The notes below the pieces were generated by a model. The model was not told the DNA's origin, did not search any database, and was given only the letters and a program-made list of their open reading frames with translations. DNA of 64,000 nucleotides from Pyrrhosoma nymphula. Its lineage: Eukaryota; Arthropoda; Insecta; Odonata; Coenagrionidae. The stretch covers positions 10,649,941 through 10,713,940 of the forward strand of contig OY754339.1 of NCBI GenBank assembly GCA_963573305.1. The letters are read 5' to 3'. Position 1 is the first letter of the stretch. Each line of letters starts with the position of its first letter. Shown here in pieces: positions 41,981-55,020 of this stretch. Position numbers and translations under genes: made by a program.

Positions 41981-42660
41981 TGCGTGCGTTGCGTAAAAGG
42001 GAGGGAAGGAGAACGGAAGGGTTAAATGGGGCATCCGAGACGAAAAATTGAATGGGAGGAGGAGCGATGTGGAGAGAGAGAGCCAGTGAGCGCACATTGG
42101 AAGGGAAAGCCGGGAGATCGCATTCGCGTCCCCGTGTATGTGTGTGTGAGTCTGCATGTTTGGAGCGGCTGTTATCGGCTGAAAGCGCCGTAAAAAAAAT
42201 AAAAACAAAAGTAGGAAAAGATTTTTTCGCTTGAATAAAAAAAGACGGAGGAGGTGAAATGGCGGAGAGGTTCGGTGCATCCAGCCTCCACCCTATTTCC
42301 ACCCGATCCACCGATAGCAATTTTTTTGATCTCTCCCCACGGCGCCCCCGCCCGTAATGTTCCATTTGCAGAGCTATCACGAAATTTCGTGCGGCGAAAC
42401 AGATTTCTCTTGCAATGGCCGTAAACATAGGTACGTCAGCGGGTTTTTTGGAGCGAAGGTGAGAGGGGAGGGGGTTGTTGAAAGGGTGTAGGGGTTTGGG
42501 AAAGGGTGCGAGCACATTGCGACGGTAAAAAAAATAAAAAGAAATAGGGGATGGAGTGGAGAAGGGATTATATAGTATGAGGGTGGGAAGAGGATAAGGG
42601 GATGTCCCTGATGAGGGCGTGAGGAAAATGAGAAGGAAAAAAGGGTTTGAGAGGTATCCT
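41981..42660. other. purine-rich, G-rich island
   Basis: The plus strand is strongly G/A-biased with many GGG/GGGG runs. It underlies the longest non-repeat frame of the window (minus strand, 41826-42761, 311 codons), which I attribute to the lack of stop trinucleotides in C/T-rich sequence. Confidence 0.5.
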
Positions 42661-44060
42661 TGCAAGTTACGGGGGTGCTGTCCAAAAAAAATCACCGCTC
42701 GCTCATGAAACGCAAACAACAGCGACCGGAGTCGACGGAAAAGTGCATCGCTTGGTTTCATCCAACAAACCTCACCCTATTCTCCTATTTTTTTACGTCC
42801 TTCCTCAGTCCTCCTCCCTACCCCAAAAAACCCTTAACAACATAACACTCTTCTTCTTATTTATTTATTTTTTTAAATTTGTACACCCTTTCGAGCTCCT
42901 GAACGCGATCGTCAAATTAGAAACTTTACGATTTGCGGTCGACGTTTTACATGCTACGCCGCGGTGGGTTGGTTGGCAAGGAGATGTTTATGGTTATCCG
43001 CGTTCCGGGCGGAATTAATATTAAAAAAAAAACGAGCAAGAATTTCATCTAGCCATAATCATCGTTGCCACCGTCAAAAATTTGCAGATTTTGTTGATTG
43101 AGCCGTGAGATAATAGCGAACTAGGTAAAGTTTCATTTTTTTCAAAAATATCCTCGTCAACACCGTGTCCAGATACGTCAGGGTGTTTAATCAACATGTG
43201 TTGGAAAAACTAGGTTACGCCACAGTTTTCCGATTCCAATATTCCATTTTTTGTTGGGCATTCCGCGGAGAATAATCAATACATTAAGATGTGCCTCGGT
43301 AAATTCACCTGAATGGGAAAGAAGAAAATTATAAAATTTCCTCTTGTTCTTAATTGACAGTTTGACAGGTAGTTAATGGTTCTCCAATCTTTCCCGAGAA
43401 ATATTTTTTAGGAGTACTGACAAATTGACAGTTTAATTTTCAACAGTTTGCATGTATCGATCATGCGAGCACAATGTAGGGTAATGCGCAAAATTTTATG
43501 TTCAAATTTAATTTCAACCAAAATCTTTAGCTGAATTTTGTAGCCGTTTTGGCCCATTTTTATGAAAAATAAAGGGTTCACTTAGTCTCCCTTGTCCCCT
43601 TTACTTGATTAAAAGTGATTGATAATTTTGTAATGATATCTAACCATTCCGGTCCCTACTTAAGGAGAATAACTTTAAATTAAGTAATATCATAGAAGAG
43701 ACAGGTTTGGTCAATCTCAATGTTTGCTTTAGTGAATGCCATCTGATAAAATACTTTTAACTAGTGGTTACTTGAACCTATCATTGCAATGAAAGCCCAT
43801 TATTGAATTCACTCAACCATAAATAGCCTAATTATAGCTTGAATTCAATTTCAAAGGTTTATATGCCATCCTGACATGAAATCCATGCGTTTTTTTGTAT
43901 TTATGGAGAAACTGCAAGTAGCCAAGGGAAGCGTATTGAAGTTCCTTCTCATGTACCCATGAATCAGCGCACGTTTGCAAATTTAGTGCGTGTTTTGCTT
44001 CACGCTCAGCTAAGAAACGAGCTGTGGCATATCTGCACTACCAACCTCCCGTCTCGTTTC
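42661..44060. other. noncoding DNA
   Basis: No supported gene. The 123-codon frame at 42647-43018 has no recognised domain. Confidence 0.4.
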
Positions 44061-44069
44061 CAATCACTG

Positions 44070-44238
44070 CAAAATGCACAGATAATATGGTACGCAGCCA
44101 CGCGCACGGGTGTTTAGATACAAACCAAAGACGGCGAAGTTCACCATTTAAAAATAATTTGACTCGACTGGGATTAATAACTGGATCTACCAAATTGCCG
44201 GTCAGGTGTGTAAGCCAGTTACACTACCGAGCCATCTC
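44070..44238 (-). mobile_element. SINE S1, near-complete copy (reverse)
   Basis: On the minus strand: head GATGGCTCGGTAGTGTAACTG with GGCTTACACACCTGACC, then CGGCAATTTGGTAGATCC, a decayed box B, GTCGAGTCAAATTATTTTTAA, ATGGTGAACTTCGCC and a GCGCACGCGTGGCTGCGTACC tail minus its last base. The same order of blocks is seen at 4415, 16001, 44322 and 51150. Confidence 0.65.
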
Positions 44239-44321
44239 AACTCATATCGAATTTCTGCGGGGGTCACGGAAACTAGGTGTTCTCGTCTCAATATACCCCC
44301 GCTGAAATTTGCCTGGAGTTC

Positions 44322-44385
44322 GGATGACTCGGTGGTGTAAATGGCTGACACAACTGACCGGCAATTTTATAGAGTCCCAGTTAAG
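44322..44385 (+). mobile_element. SINE S1 head (forward)
   Basis: GATGACTCGGTGGTGTAAAT, GGCTGACACAACTGACCGGC, AATTTTATAGAGTCCC: the tRNA-like head of S1, truncated. It lies head-to-head with the reverse copy at 44070-44238. Confidence 0.6.
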
Positions 44386-44639
44386 TCAAATTGTTAAATA
44401 TGTGATACATTTATCATTGTATAGGGACGCGCTTATTTATAAATATGTAGCCAGAAGCAACACAGATTGGTATCTGTTTGGATTGTACGTTATCGGAGTT
44501 AATAAAGTCTAAGTTGATTAAATGGAGAGACTGGAACTTTGATTTCTTTTCCACACCTCAACATGGTAGGAGAGCGTGGTTATTGTAGGAATTATCGCTG
44601 TAAATACAAGTACGAAAAAAATTGCGAAAAATGAAGTTA

Positions 44640-45440
44640 CAATTCCGGTGTTTGATGGAGTAGTGCACATAAAAGCACTTATAATATGAGTCAGAAAGAA
44701 AAGTGGCATCGTTTGCTGGGCCATGTAAATTTTAAATATTTAGATACTTTGTGTAAAGAATAATTGTTGAAGGGTATTCCAAAAGAGCTTGAAGCAGAGT
44801 TTATGAAATGCAAAACGTGTATTGAAAATAAGATGAATAATATTCCTTTTGAAAATAACAGAGAAAAGGCAAAAAATATTTTGGAAATTGTTCATACAGA
44901 TGTTTGTGGACCTTTTCAAACAACTGGTCCTAAAGATGAAAAGTACTTTGTTTCGTTTATTGATGATTATAGTAAAATTGCTGTAGTGTATATTATGAAA
45001 TCCAAAGCAGAATTATTTGATTGCGTTGTTCAATATGTAAATGAATGTGGAAATTTAACTGGGAGAAAGGTCAAATTTCTGAGATGTGATAATGGTAAAG
45101 AATATTTTAATGGTAATATTTATAGGTTTGCTAAAGAAAGAGGGATTGTAATTAACAATTGCCCAGTTTATGTACATGATTTGAATGGAACCGCAGAACG
45201 TTTTAATAGAACTATAATGAATATGTCACGTTGTTTATTAGCGGAAGCAAATGTACATGAAAGACATTGGCCTGAAATAGTCTGTGCGGCAACTTTTTTA
45301 AAAAATCGTACCTTAAAAAGCGGCCATCATCTTCGCACCACTATTGGATTCACAACTTTGTGTGTTTCCTATCCGTATATGAAAATCAGTTGTACATCTC
45401 ATTATGTAAATCAGTTACAGTCAGCCCATTGTAAATAAGT
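44640..45440 (+). pseudogene. Ty1/copia pol relic: GAG-pre-integrase and integrase
   Basis: From 44686 a GAG-pre-integrase/zinc region: KEKWHRLLGHVNF ... MKCKTC (HHCC ligands), interrupted by TAA at 44761-44763. From 44764 the integrase core: HTDVCGPF (Asp46 of this frame), FLRCDNGKEY (Asp109), NGTAERFNRT (Glu145), exactly DD35E spacing, with the GTAER-NRT block diagnostic of copia. Upstream matches (44640-44685) are in another frame, so there is at least one frameshift. Similarity fades after KNRTLKSG (about 45320). RT and RNase H, which follow integrase in copia, are absent. Non-functional. Confidence 0.85.
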
Positions 45441-45620
45441 TAAAAAAGACCTGGAGTCCAGTTGTAAAGGAATTGTACTGTAAATCATCATTTGTAAATC
45501 AAGATATGTAAAAGAGTTTCACATCAGTCGGGGCAAGCTTTTAAAACTGTAAATAAGTGTAATGCAGATGTAAAACAGAATGAAATCAAGTAAATGCGTG
45601 TCAAATGTTTTGTAAATGAG
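45400..45620. repeat. cluster of ten GTAAA words
   Basis: (T)GTAAAT or close variants occur near 45405, 45430, 45462, 45478, 45493, 45507, 45546, 45567, 45589 and 45608. Spacing is irregular (14-39 bp), so this is not a simple tandem repeat. It directly follows the copia relic. Confidence 0.5.
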
Positions 45621-48155
45621 TTTGAAAGGATATTTTCTTTCGTGAGTTTTTTGGGAACCAACTTGCGTTTCGTTAATCTTTTTTTAATACTCGGGAGTAA
45701 TTGATTTTGCTTGCAATGGAACATCTTCATTTTCCAAAGAGATATATCAGAAATTCATATTAATACCTTCGAGCATTATTCAGAAGAATTAGTCTAGAGT
45801 AGATTTAGATATAAAAAAACTGATGGAACTGGATCCATCCGTTTTTTTTTTGGTCACCAAAATGTTCACGAAATCATTTAACATAACTTTAAAGATTTCA
45901 AGATCCTTAGCAGTGAAGTTCCTTCCAGTAATTTTCTTTTCCGCTTCCATTATATGTAATTAATATGCATGTGTAAGAAACTTTGCCACGCAACTGTTTC
46001 AGAATACCACCGATAGTCATGAACCTTATCACGATGGTAATTTGTTGAAAAGTTACAACTACGGAGAAATCTTTGTGTGCGAGAGAGTAAAAATTGCAAT
46101 TTGAATTTATACCACATTGATTTCTAAGGAACTCTTTGTTGAGGTATTTTTAGGATAATTTAAAACTTATAAACAAGCTAAATTGTATAAAAAACTTCGA
46201 AATCAATCCGTTTAAGCACCAAAAATCTCAGGTACCTTGCATTTCTCATAACGCATAATGAATATAGGTATAACATGTGAATGAATAATCATAGGTTCAA
46301 TCTCTAGTTCATGAATCACAGATCCAGGCTAATAATCAGAAATTCGTCAATCATTAATTCTAGAATCAATGATTTTTTTCTGTTTATGAATACTTGGCCG
46401 GAATAATCAGAGATTGGACAATAATCATATATTCATGAACTGTCGAATATTCGACAAATAATTTGCGACTGTGAATTCCACCTTGAATTCATTTGCATTT
46501 ATTGACAATTTCGATAAATCTTTAATATAAATTTACTTGTCAACTATTCATTTGTTGAAATATCTATCCGTTTAACCTTCGATTCGCAAACTGATTTTCA
46601 CTTCCACTCACTTTCATCAATTCTCCACAGTAAGATATTCGCTATCTTTTGTACTAAATAATAAAAATTCGTATTGTTTATGCGTGCATTTCAAAAATAA
46701 TTTTAATCAGCTGTTTTCTTTTAGTATATTATCGACTTGAGTAGGTATAATACCTATGGGAATATACTCGACTTCTGAAGCGGGAAGGATATATTTTTTT
46801 TGAACTTGTGGGATAACGTCGAACTCCGCAGTCAGCGAGTGAAAATATTCATTCGGGTAGATACGAACGGCGCACAGTTGGGGCAAAATCCCTGAAACGT
46901 GGCCAAAAGTAAAAAAATAAAGTTTTAAACTAGCTAGTGTTCGATGGTAAGTTAAGTAGACTGATGTTCCGGCTGCTTACTAATGCATTCGACAGATGAC
47001 AAGTACGCAAAAATGCTGTGACTAACATATGTGAAAGATGAACTGAGGACAATTGCAATCAGACGCACCGCAGAAGTATAAGGCTACATTCAAATTAACA
47101 TTCCAGCTTAGTAAATGTACCTAGGTTTCTCTTCAAAAATGGAGTAGCATCAAAGTGTTATTTAAAATTCCATAGCTAAATTCAATGTTTGATAATTAAT
47201 AAAATAAAAATTCCGCAATATTCAAATATTTGAAGTCCTAACTTCTCAGGCATTTCCTTTTAATTATATTTAATATTTTCTTACCGTGCCGTGGCGCAGA
47301 ATAGGAGTTAAACTAACCAAAAGCGGTTGATTACACATAATCAAAAGAATGGAAATATTGGATTTTGAAGTTCTCAAAGTTTAAGAAGCAGACAAGGGAG
47401 TCAGGAGAAATATCCGAGTACTTCTTTTCGCACAAAAACATTTTGAGAGCAGATGAGAAGGAATCATGGACCATTAGCTTTGTGTTCCGTATTTCTTCCG
47501 GCGTCCCCTTTCATCTTTTGGCTTCTGTTTCTCTTCTTCTGTTATGAAGACAAATGGAACGGAGTCAAGAGATGCCGTGCAAGAGGTGGGGGAATGGTAG
47601 GAGGAGGGAGGACGGGATGGGGACGGGAAGGGGTTTGCGGTGCAAGGATTGCGGCGCCAGGGGGGGGTCCCCCCTTTTGAGGGCCGGGGCAGCGCGACTA
47701 CGGACGGGAGTGGCCTCGACGCGGGTGGAGATGGATACGAGTGGGCTGCATTAGCGGGGAGTCGATATTCACTCTCCCTTTCCTTTAAATTTTGGATGCC
47801 GTCTCTCTGTGGAAACAGAGGAGGGAAGGCAGCACAGGTTGGGAGTGGGGATGAAAGGACTGGTTGGTTTTAAGGGATGAATGTGGCGGGAGAGGTTCCT
47901 GGATAGTTCTTTGAGGAAGAGTATCGCGCGAAGGAAGGGAAATGGGTTTCAGAGTTGGGTCGACATCAGTGTGTTTGGGTGGTAACGGGTGAGAGAGTTC
48001 TGATCTACATATTGGCACTGCTCCGCGAGACGCTGGTAAGGCGTAGGGCATGGGGTGCTTCATTCCCATTGCTATCAATATACTTCATTCTGCTCCTCTT
48101 TTCATTTAACAATAAGCTTTGCGGATACCCTGCTCCATATGTTCGGGTTTTATAC
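45621..48155. other. noncoding DNA with a G-rich island
   Basis: 47570-47960 is G-rich on the plus strand, with a G8-T-C6 run near 47660. Overlapping frames there are composition effects. No gene is supported. Confidence 0.45.
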
Positions 48156-48159
48156 CTGG

Positions 48160-48560
48160 GCTAAAAATCTTGTTTAATGCGTTTACCTTTTTACCGGTAG
48201 CGGCTTACCTGTGATAGTTAAGGACATGCAAAACTGTTTCCTGTGTAGGTGAAGTATCATTTTTTGCTATAAATAAAATACTTTTCATATAAGTCGGTTT
48301 CTTTTTCTATAAAATAGCGAATCTTCTCATTTTTTTTATAAATTCCAAGGGACCTTTCGAAGGCTAGTATCAAGAACGAGGATTTTTAATATCCACTCCA
48401 TTTACGCAGGCAATCAACAACTATTGATGTTTTTTTGTACTAAGACCACATGGCACGGAAATTACTTTACGCCTCGATTTATCTCTGCACGCGTAATCCG
48501 ACCAAGAGCGAGGATGTCGCCGGTGTAGCCCGTCGCCGGTCACTCCATTGTTGTCACCAC
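48160..48560 (+). repeat. dispersed repeat R1, copy 1
   Basis: Collinear with 60405-60815 in the same orientation. Paired blocks: CGGCTTACCTGTGATAGTTA, CGAGGATTTTTAATATCCA, CAACAACTATTGATGTTTTT, TCTCTGCACGCGTAATCCGA and GAGCGAGGATGT. The family is unrecognised and noncoding in both copies. Confidence 0.7.
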
Positions 48561-49440
48561 CGCCTCTCACGGAATCCCGTGAAACTTCTACCAGCCTTCA
48601 AAGGCGACGATGTCAGGTAAATTTGAGCTGGCTCCACCGGGGCTGCGTGAGTCAACATAAATAATCATTTAACCTTTTCTATTTGCAGTGCTTAAAACAT
48701 ACTGATTTCATTGATTACATTCATTGGAAAATTAAATTACAAGTAATGCAGATTATTCCACAAACGTATTTCCAATTTACTCTTTCCGCAGCCATATGAG
48801 CTGATTTCAGGGTCATTTTTATTGAACTAACACACTGTGATTTCAGCTTCTATTAACTCAATAATCTAGGATGGATTGGAGCCTTCATTTAATCGAAATT
48901 CAATGCCCCGGGATATTTTGCTTCTTAAAAGCAGTTTTTCGCAAAAATTTCAAATAATATTACATAAAAACACGTTTACCAATGTTTCACCTATACAAGC
49001 ACATAACAATGAGTTATTTCAAGTTTTACTTGCCATAAAAATAATTTGGGAAGAAAGGACTATTTTGTTCATATCAATTAAATGGCATGTTTTGAGTCGC
49101 CCCTTTACCTAGTGGCCAGAATGTGAATTAAATGAGGTTCAAGTTATTTTACAATGGAACCACCTCAATGAAGATCTTCCTCGCTTCCAAGTTAATGTTT
49201 CAGTCAGAAAACTGACTCTTCTTCTGACTGAATACCGTCTCTCCATGCGCTACCCTGCTCATTATAGGTATCTTTCTGGCTTCTTAGCTACCTACGCTAT
49301 AAAGGAAATTAAAATTTGAAAGCAATGCTTAGCCTCATTAATTATTTATAGTGTCGAAGATGACGTGGAAGACAAGCGAAATCCCTCGCGACCTCCCCAC
49401 TTGAGAATACCTGCAGCGACCACAAATAATATTTAACAAA
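48561..49440. other. noncoding DNA
   Basis: No supported gene or repeat. 48480-48650 is locally CpG-rich. Confidence 0.4.
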
Positions 49441-49740
49441 GCGCGAGAGAAGACTAGTAGAAGGTGGAAGCAGGAGATGTTGGAGGAGGTAGAGGGGAAA
49501 GTCTTTTGTGGGGAGGCGGAAGAATGAAGGGCGTTTGGGGAGGGTGCATAAGGGGAAGGGGTGGGTGACGGGTGGTGTTTGAAAGATTGTGGGGAAGGTG
49601 GGGCTGGGAGGGAGAAGGGTGAGAGGTTAAAAGGGGGGAGAGGGTGAGGATGAAAGGGTGTAAGTGTAATGAGCGTACGAAACTTTCGGTTATTCAAAAA
49701 GGAGGGATGAATGGAGGGAGTGTGGTGAAAGGGGGAGGGT
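49441..49740. other. purine-rich island with G-quadruplex motif
   Basis: Long G/A-rich stretch on the plus strand. At 49591-49619 five runs of three or more G are separated by short spacers of 1-5 bases, meeting the usual quadruplex rule. The opposite strand frame 49338-49697 is fortuitous. Confidence 0.55.
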
Positions 49741-51140
49741 TGAAAACATGTTTAAAACATAAGTCGGAAAGCTGTTTGGGAACAGAGACACCGTTACATA
49801 AAACAAGACGGCTCCTTCCTTCTCTTCCCACCCGCCTCGTCCTCATCTCTCCCTGTCATTCTCTCCTCCCTTGCTCTCTTGTCATTCTCTCCTCAGCTCC
49901 GATTGCTTCGCCGACCTCCCGACGACTCTCTGCTCACACCCTGTTTATTTACTCTCAACGAAGATTTTTCGTTTACAATTCAAAAGTATTATAACGCCAA
50001 TGCGAGGAGAATTACGTCATTAAACTCATTTGACTTGATCGGGATGCTAACACGGATCTCCATGTCCCGAATATTCAGGTTTCAGTTCTGGAAAACAGAA
50101 ACAAATTATAGTTATGCGTGATTAGATTTTTGACACTCTTCCGCAAGGATTCGAAGATAATTCATTTGATCTTCTTCGCTATAAATGATATTTTTCGAAC
50201 TATTTTGTTCACCATTTCGTTGGCAAAGAGCTCAGACGAACGGAAAGTATTGTTGACTTACACTATAGAGAATTCTCAACATTGACTCCATCATACGAGG
50301 AAAACGGATTCAGTAATTTTAACAACTGATGAATGGACCTCCTCAAATTGTTGAAATCATAGATTTCGGAGAAGATAGCAAAATTAGGTGTGAGGAGATT
50401 TAAGATTTTCCAAGGGATGAAAGAGTTGAGAGAGATATTACTTCTCATCTTTTAGTGGGTCTAAACCCAACTTGAACTATCCTTAGGTCAAGTAAAGTTC
50501 TAGGATCATGGTTAAGCGCAAAGTAAGCAGAAGAAAAACATGCATTAGTCATTCGAAACCATAATTCATGACTCCTAGGTAAGCCATGGATTACTGCGTG
50601 TAATGGCGAACTCCGACGATCAAGGTTTTGAGAAAAGATATGCAGTCGCGGGTGAATACGGTTAAGCTCAGAAAACATTATGTTAAATTTAAATTAAACG
50701 TAAAAGTTGTTAAATAAAAGGTAAAATGAGAAAAAAATAATATTTTTCCATCTAATATAAATTCCATTTTCCACAAAAACTGTTAATGAGAAGCAAATCT
50801 CAGGGAATTGAGTGGTTATGAAATAGAGGCACCAATCCATCTTACTTTTAAGTAATTTACAAATAACTACAGAACATGACTTTTTTCCAATGCCAGCAAA
50901 ATGCACAAATGTCATGATACTTAGTCACTCATACGAGTGAAAAGACGTACAGTACAAGAGAGTGACATTCGCCATGAAAAAATTATTTTTAAAACTCTCA
51001 GAGTTAATCGTTCTAAAAAGACAATGTTGGCTTTATCCTCCGCGACAGTGGCTAGGTAAGCACGGGCACGTCTCCTATACTGCAATGTGGATTTGAGCCG
51101 AGAACAAGCAGTTCGCATTAACTCCCGTCGAAGTGCATCT
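49741..51140. other. noncoding DNA
   Basis: C/T-rich at 49800-49920, otherwise A/T-rich. No supported gene. Confidence 0.4.
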
Positions 51141-51149
51141 TGAATTAAG

Positions 51150-51258
51150 TTGGCTTGGTGGTGATAACTGGCTAACACACCTTATTGGCAATTGGGTGAT
51201 ACAGATTCGGGCCAAGATAGATGTTTTTTAATGGTGAATTTCACCCTCTTAGTTGTAC
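51150..51258 (+). mobile_element. SINE S1 copy
   Basis: TTGGCTTGGTGGTGATAACT, GGCTAACACACC, TTGGCAATTGGGTGATACAG, box-B remnant ATTCGGGCC, then TTTTTTAATGGTGAATTTCA and CCCTC. Same block order as the S1 copies at 4415 and 44070. Confidence 0.65.
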
Positions 51259-54180
51259 TGAAGTCAAAATGAGTGAATAGTGATTGAAAATCAGTCGGTG
51301 GTAAAAATTGTGCATTAAAAAATATGAGAGTCGAATATCGTAAATATTTTGCATCTTATTAATATTTTCTGATCGCTAAATATTGTCACAAGTGAAAGTA
51401 GCCATTTTCAAACTATACAAACGAAAACTTGAAATTAAGTATTTGTTTCGACTCACACAGTCGTAATGGAATCTCCGTCAACTTGCTGTTAACACAGCGA
51501 GGAATCTTCTATCGTATTGTGTTCCGTTTTAGGGTAAACTCCAGAGTAAGATCCCATATTCTGACTATCAAAAATGAGGGAAGTAACATAATTTTTTGAA
51601 TGAAGAAGGAAATGATTACAGGTTTTCATTGACATGCTTGCGATATTTTAGAAAGTACCATCTCCAAACATTTAAACTTTTTATACGTTAAACTCGTTAC
51701 AACGTATTTTCAAGTAAACCAAAAGGTGTGACATACCATATAATGAATCAAATGTTTTTTTTAATAATATAAAAAAACATTGGGTCTCTTGGATAAGAGT
51801 AAAAATATGCTAAAAGTATCCTCGGAATGCTATTTCTTCTTCCTTATTAAAATTTTCATTTCCATTATTAATGCAGGGAGGCTGTAGCTGAACTTCGATT
51901 GATATTTCTCGGCTGAGGTCACACTCTAACCAGAAAATTTGTTATATAAGAATTCAAACCCTCAAACCTATTTCCTTCAAAAATTCCTATTCTCTTCCGT
52001 TAAATTTGGGGATAGTTTGCTTAGGAGTATAAGAATGAACTAATGAGGATTGAGGAATTGCTCCGTCCTGGATGTTGGTAGCAGAAGTAGAGCCTTCATG
52101 GAGATCTACGCTTCTATTCTGTAACTCGTCCGGAATATTGGCCTTAGCGAAAATAAATGCTTGCTCTATATTAACTATCAATTATCAGAAAAGTATGCAT
52201 TACCTGAAAATTCTTTAAAATAAGCTAAGATTTCAATGTGGCGTTTCGGAAAATTCGCTTAATAGTTACTCAGCAATTCAATCCTTGCTTACCAAACAGT
52301 CAAACCCAGTTTCTTGCCACCTTACTTCTTAGAATTTGTAATGAAACTAAATAATAGTTTACCCTGTTTTTCCAGAAGGTTTGACATGATTGCACAAAAT
52401 TACAAAGACTGACAATTAAAATGTATGATAAAACGTATACTTACCCAAATAATGAGAGAGTGTGTGGCTGGCAAAGTAGAGAGCAGCTGCAGTTCTCTCG
52501 TGATATCCCTCGCAGCTGAGAAGTAAGAAGGAAAGAACTGCTCGCTTAGCGGGTGCAGGAAAGAGTCGATCACGGCGACGGTGACCACCTCAGTTGAAGG
52601 AAGGACTTGGAAGAAAAGTGATCAGCTCAACGGGAAAAGACTGACTCCGCTCGCGGAAGGAACGTTGGCTGCATCACATGGAGCTCTGATGCCATTTGAC
52701 TCGGAGAGTTTGACCCGAACTCATAAGCAATCAATGTAACTCCACAGTAATTAATATTACGGTACTTAAGGACCACAACAACCACGCTCTGCTATGACAA
52801 TGATGATGATATTCGCATGAACTAGATGTCGAATGAATATGTCGGTGCATCGAAGTTCAAAAGAAAGTTTCAACTCGTAATCTCGTTGATCTATTCTTAA
52901 CAATAATACGAATGATCAACATTTACAACGTACATCACTTAGCGGATCACTTGCACACGGAAAACCACACGGACGGCAACACTCATGCCACACAAACTGA
53001 CTGCCTCGTCCTCACCCTTCCATTCAACCTGCCACTACCTTGCCCGCACGCCACATACGGAACGAGCCACTTTCCCTGCAAGGCACACACTCAGCCCTGA
53101 CGGAGGAAGGCTCTCTATCGGCGCAAGGAGAAAAACACAAACAATTCACACTCGAAATCCCCAGGTGGACAACACCAAGGAGGTTAAAATGAAACGGAGT
53201 AGGCATGACCGTGAACGCTCATGGGCGAAAGTGAAGCAAGAATAGGGGTTCTTGGGAAGGGTACCGTGTAGGTGTTGCCAAACCAGTCACAAAACATCGC
53301 CTGGTCTGTGGTTTTCAACTTAGATTTGTCGAAAATCGAAAGCGACCGCCGGACACGTAAGCCTGAGGAAGGTGTAAACTGTGCCGACTGCAATGGCGGA
53401 ATTGGCTTCAAGAATCAAGTGGTATGTCGCCTCCATTTCTTTTCTAACCTCCTTGGACGACACAAACACAAAAAATCCAACACTGCATTAGAAACTAAAA
53501 AATGAATTGCTATGTAAATATTTACCGTTGAGTTTCAGTGCCGAAAGTATTTACATCCTGGCTTATACTCGTATTGCTCAACTGACCATTTATTTGTAAA
53601 ATGGTTTGCCCATAAAATTCGGCTGGGGAGATGTAAATACACATTAGCATACCATACACATTATCAAAATAAAACTAACCTGATAAGCCATTTGCAAAGG
53701 CAGGAAAAGAGTGTACTGGTCGATACAATTAACAAGTATTTACTTCAGTACTAGAGGTGATGTTTTAGCATTGCGTTCATATTTTGTGTAGAAATGTAAA
53801 AATATATAATTGTGGCACATAGACAGGGGAGAAACGTTCCTGATTAGGGTCTAAATAATTTAATATCTTTGACAAATAAATTTTGAATAACCTATCCAAT
53901 ACCATGGTGATCATATTATCAGTTAGCTATAATAATACAAAAACATGTTTCCGCTAAATTTAACCCACCCATTTTTCTAGCGTAATATACACAAGAGCAG
54001 AGTCAGCAACTTTACCCGTTGGGCTGCCCAAGGAAATTCAATTTAAAATTCACAAGTTAACAGTTCTCCAAACTGATATCGGAGATTCGATGATGACATC
54101 CGAAAGTCAGAAAGATGGTTTAATTTATCAGGAAACAAGATATACTCCGTGTGAAATGTATGTACGTTAGTCACCCTTAA
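51259..54180. other. noncoding DNA
   Basis: No gene I can support. 52400-53430 is less A/T-rich and has short frames (52985-53245, 53272-53505) without domains; a host promoter or exon there cannot be excluded. Confidence 0.35.
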
Positions 54181-55020
54181 CTGGACGGTGGAATAGTATG
54201 TTGGATAATGTGGAGTTGCTACAGGATACGACGACGAGGGATGAATGGCAAAAATTCGGGAGGCAATTGAAATGTGGGGAGGGTAGCCAATGCGGTCGCC
54301 ATGGAATCCTCGTTTGGCGGAGTTAAACTTTTCCAACACGTACCTCCCAAAGCATGCCTCACAGAAGAGGTAGACTTCTCCCGGACAATTGGATGGCTGA
54401 GTAGGGGGCTCTGGAGAGGTTAGAAGGAAGGAATTTGGGGAGAAAAATACCTTCTGGCTCTACCAAATCGGGTTATGGAATGGGAAGCAGGGGCCCTCAT
54501 TGCGTTATGCATGCGTACGAGAAAAATCTTTCGTTTCCGTGGTTTCCTAAGCGATCTAGAGCGGAAGTAATATTGGTGTAGGGGTGTGCGGAGGAGAGTT
54601 TTTTCGTTCCACCAGCCTCCTTCAAGAAGGTGGAGAGCAAACATTCCCTTTCTCTGGACCTCTCCCCCTAACTCCCCTTCGCAGGTCACGTGCAGAGCCG
54701 CTATCCTTCCCCTTACCGCACTTCTATCGCGAGAATTTCTCCCCTTAGCCACCTGGCACTCCTTATAACCTTCACCGCAAAACCATCAGCCCAAAAACCT
54801 ACGTTTTCCTTTCTCCTAAGTGGAGTAATTCACCCCTCTTTGGCGAGCGGCTGGTTCTTCTGGCAACGAACGACCTCTTCTTCTGGGGGTAATTACTCCT
54901 TGAACCCCGTGGCTCTTTGCCCGCGAAGCCGGTCCCATCTTGGGCCGTCCTCCACTGTCCCCCAATCTAACCCTTTTTCATCTCCTTTCGCCCAGTTTTA
55001 ATACGATAGGACCCCAGGGG
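54181..55020. other. strand-biased G/C-rich stretch
   Basis: Purine-rich to about 54600, then pyrimidine-rich. Frames on both strands (54420-54752, 54690-55001) lack domains. Confidence 0.4.

Noticed and set aside
41826..42761. 311-codon minus-strand frame
   Set aside because: No domain, very biased residue content, and it overlies a purine-rich island where stop trinucleotides are rare on the opposite strand.
51405..51470. Hammerhead motif on the minus strand (GACT-GTGTG-AGTC-GAAAC)
   Set aside because: Stem II and GAAA are present, but the CTGANGA core is missing.
52400..53510. Possible host gene promoter and exons
   Set aside because: Composition is less A/T-rich and frames exist at 52985-53245 and 53272-53505, but no domain, splice pattern or homology supports a gene.
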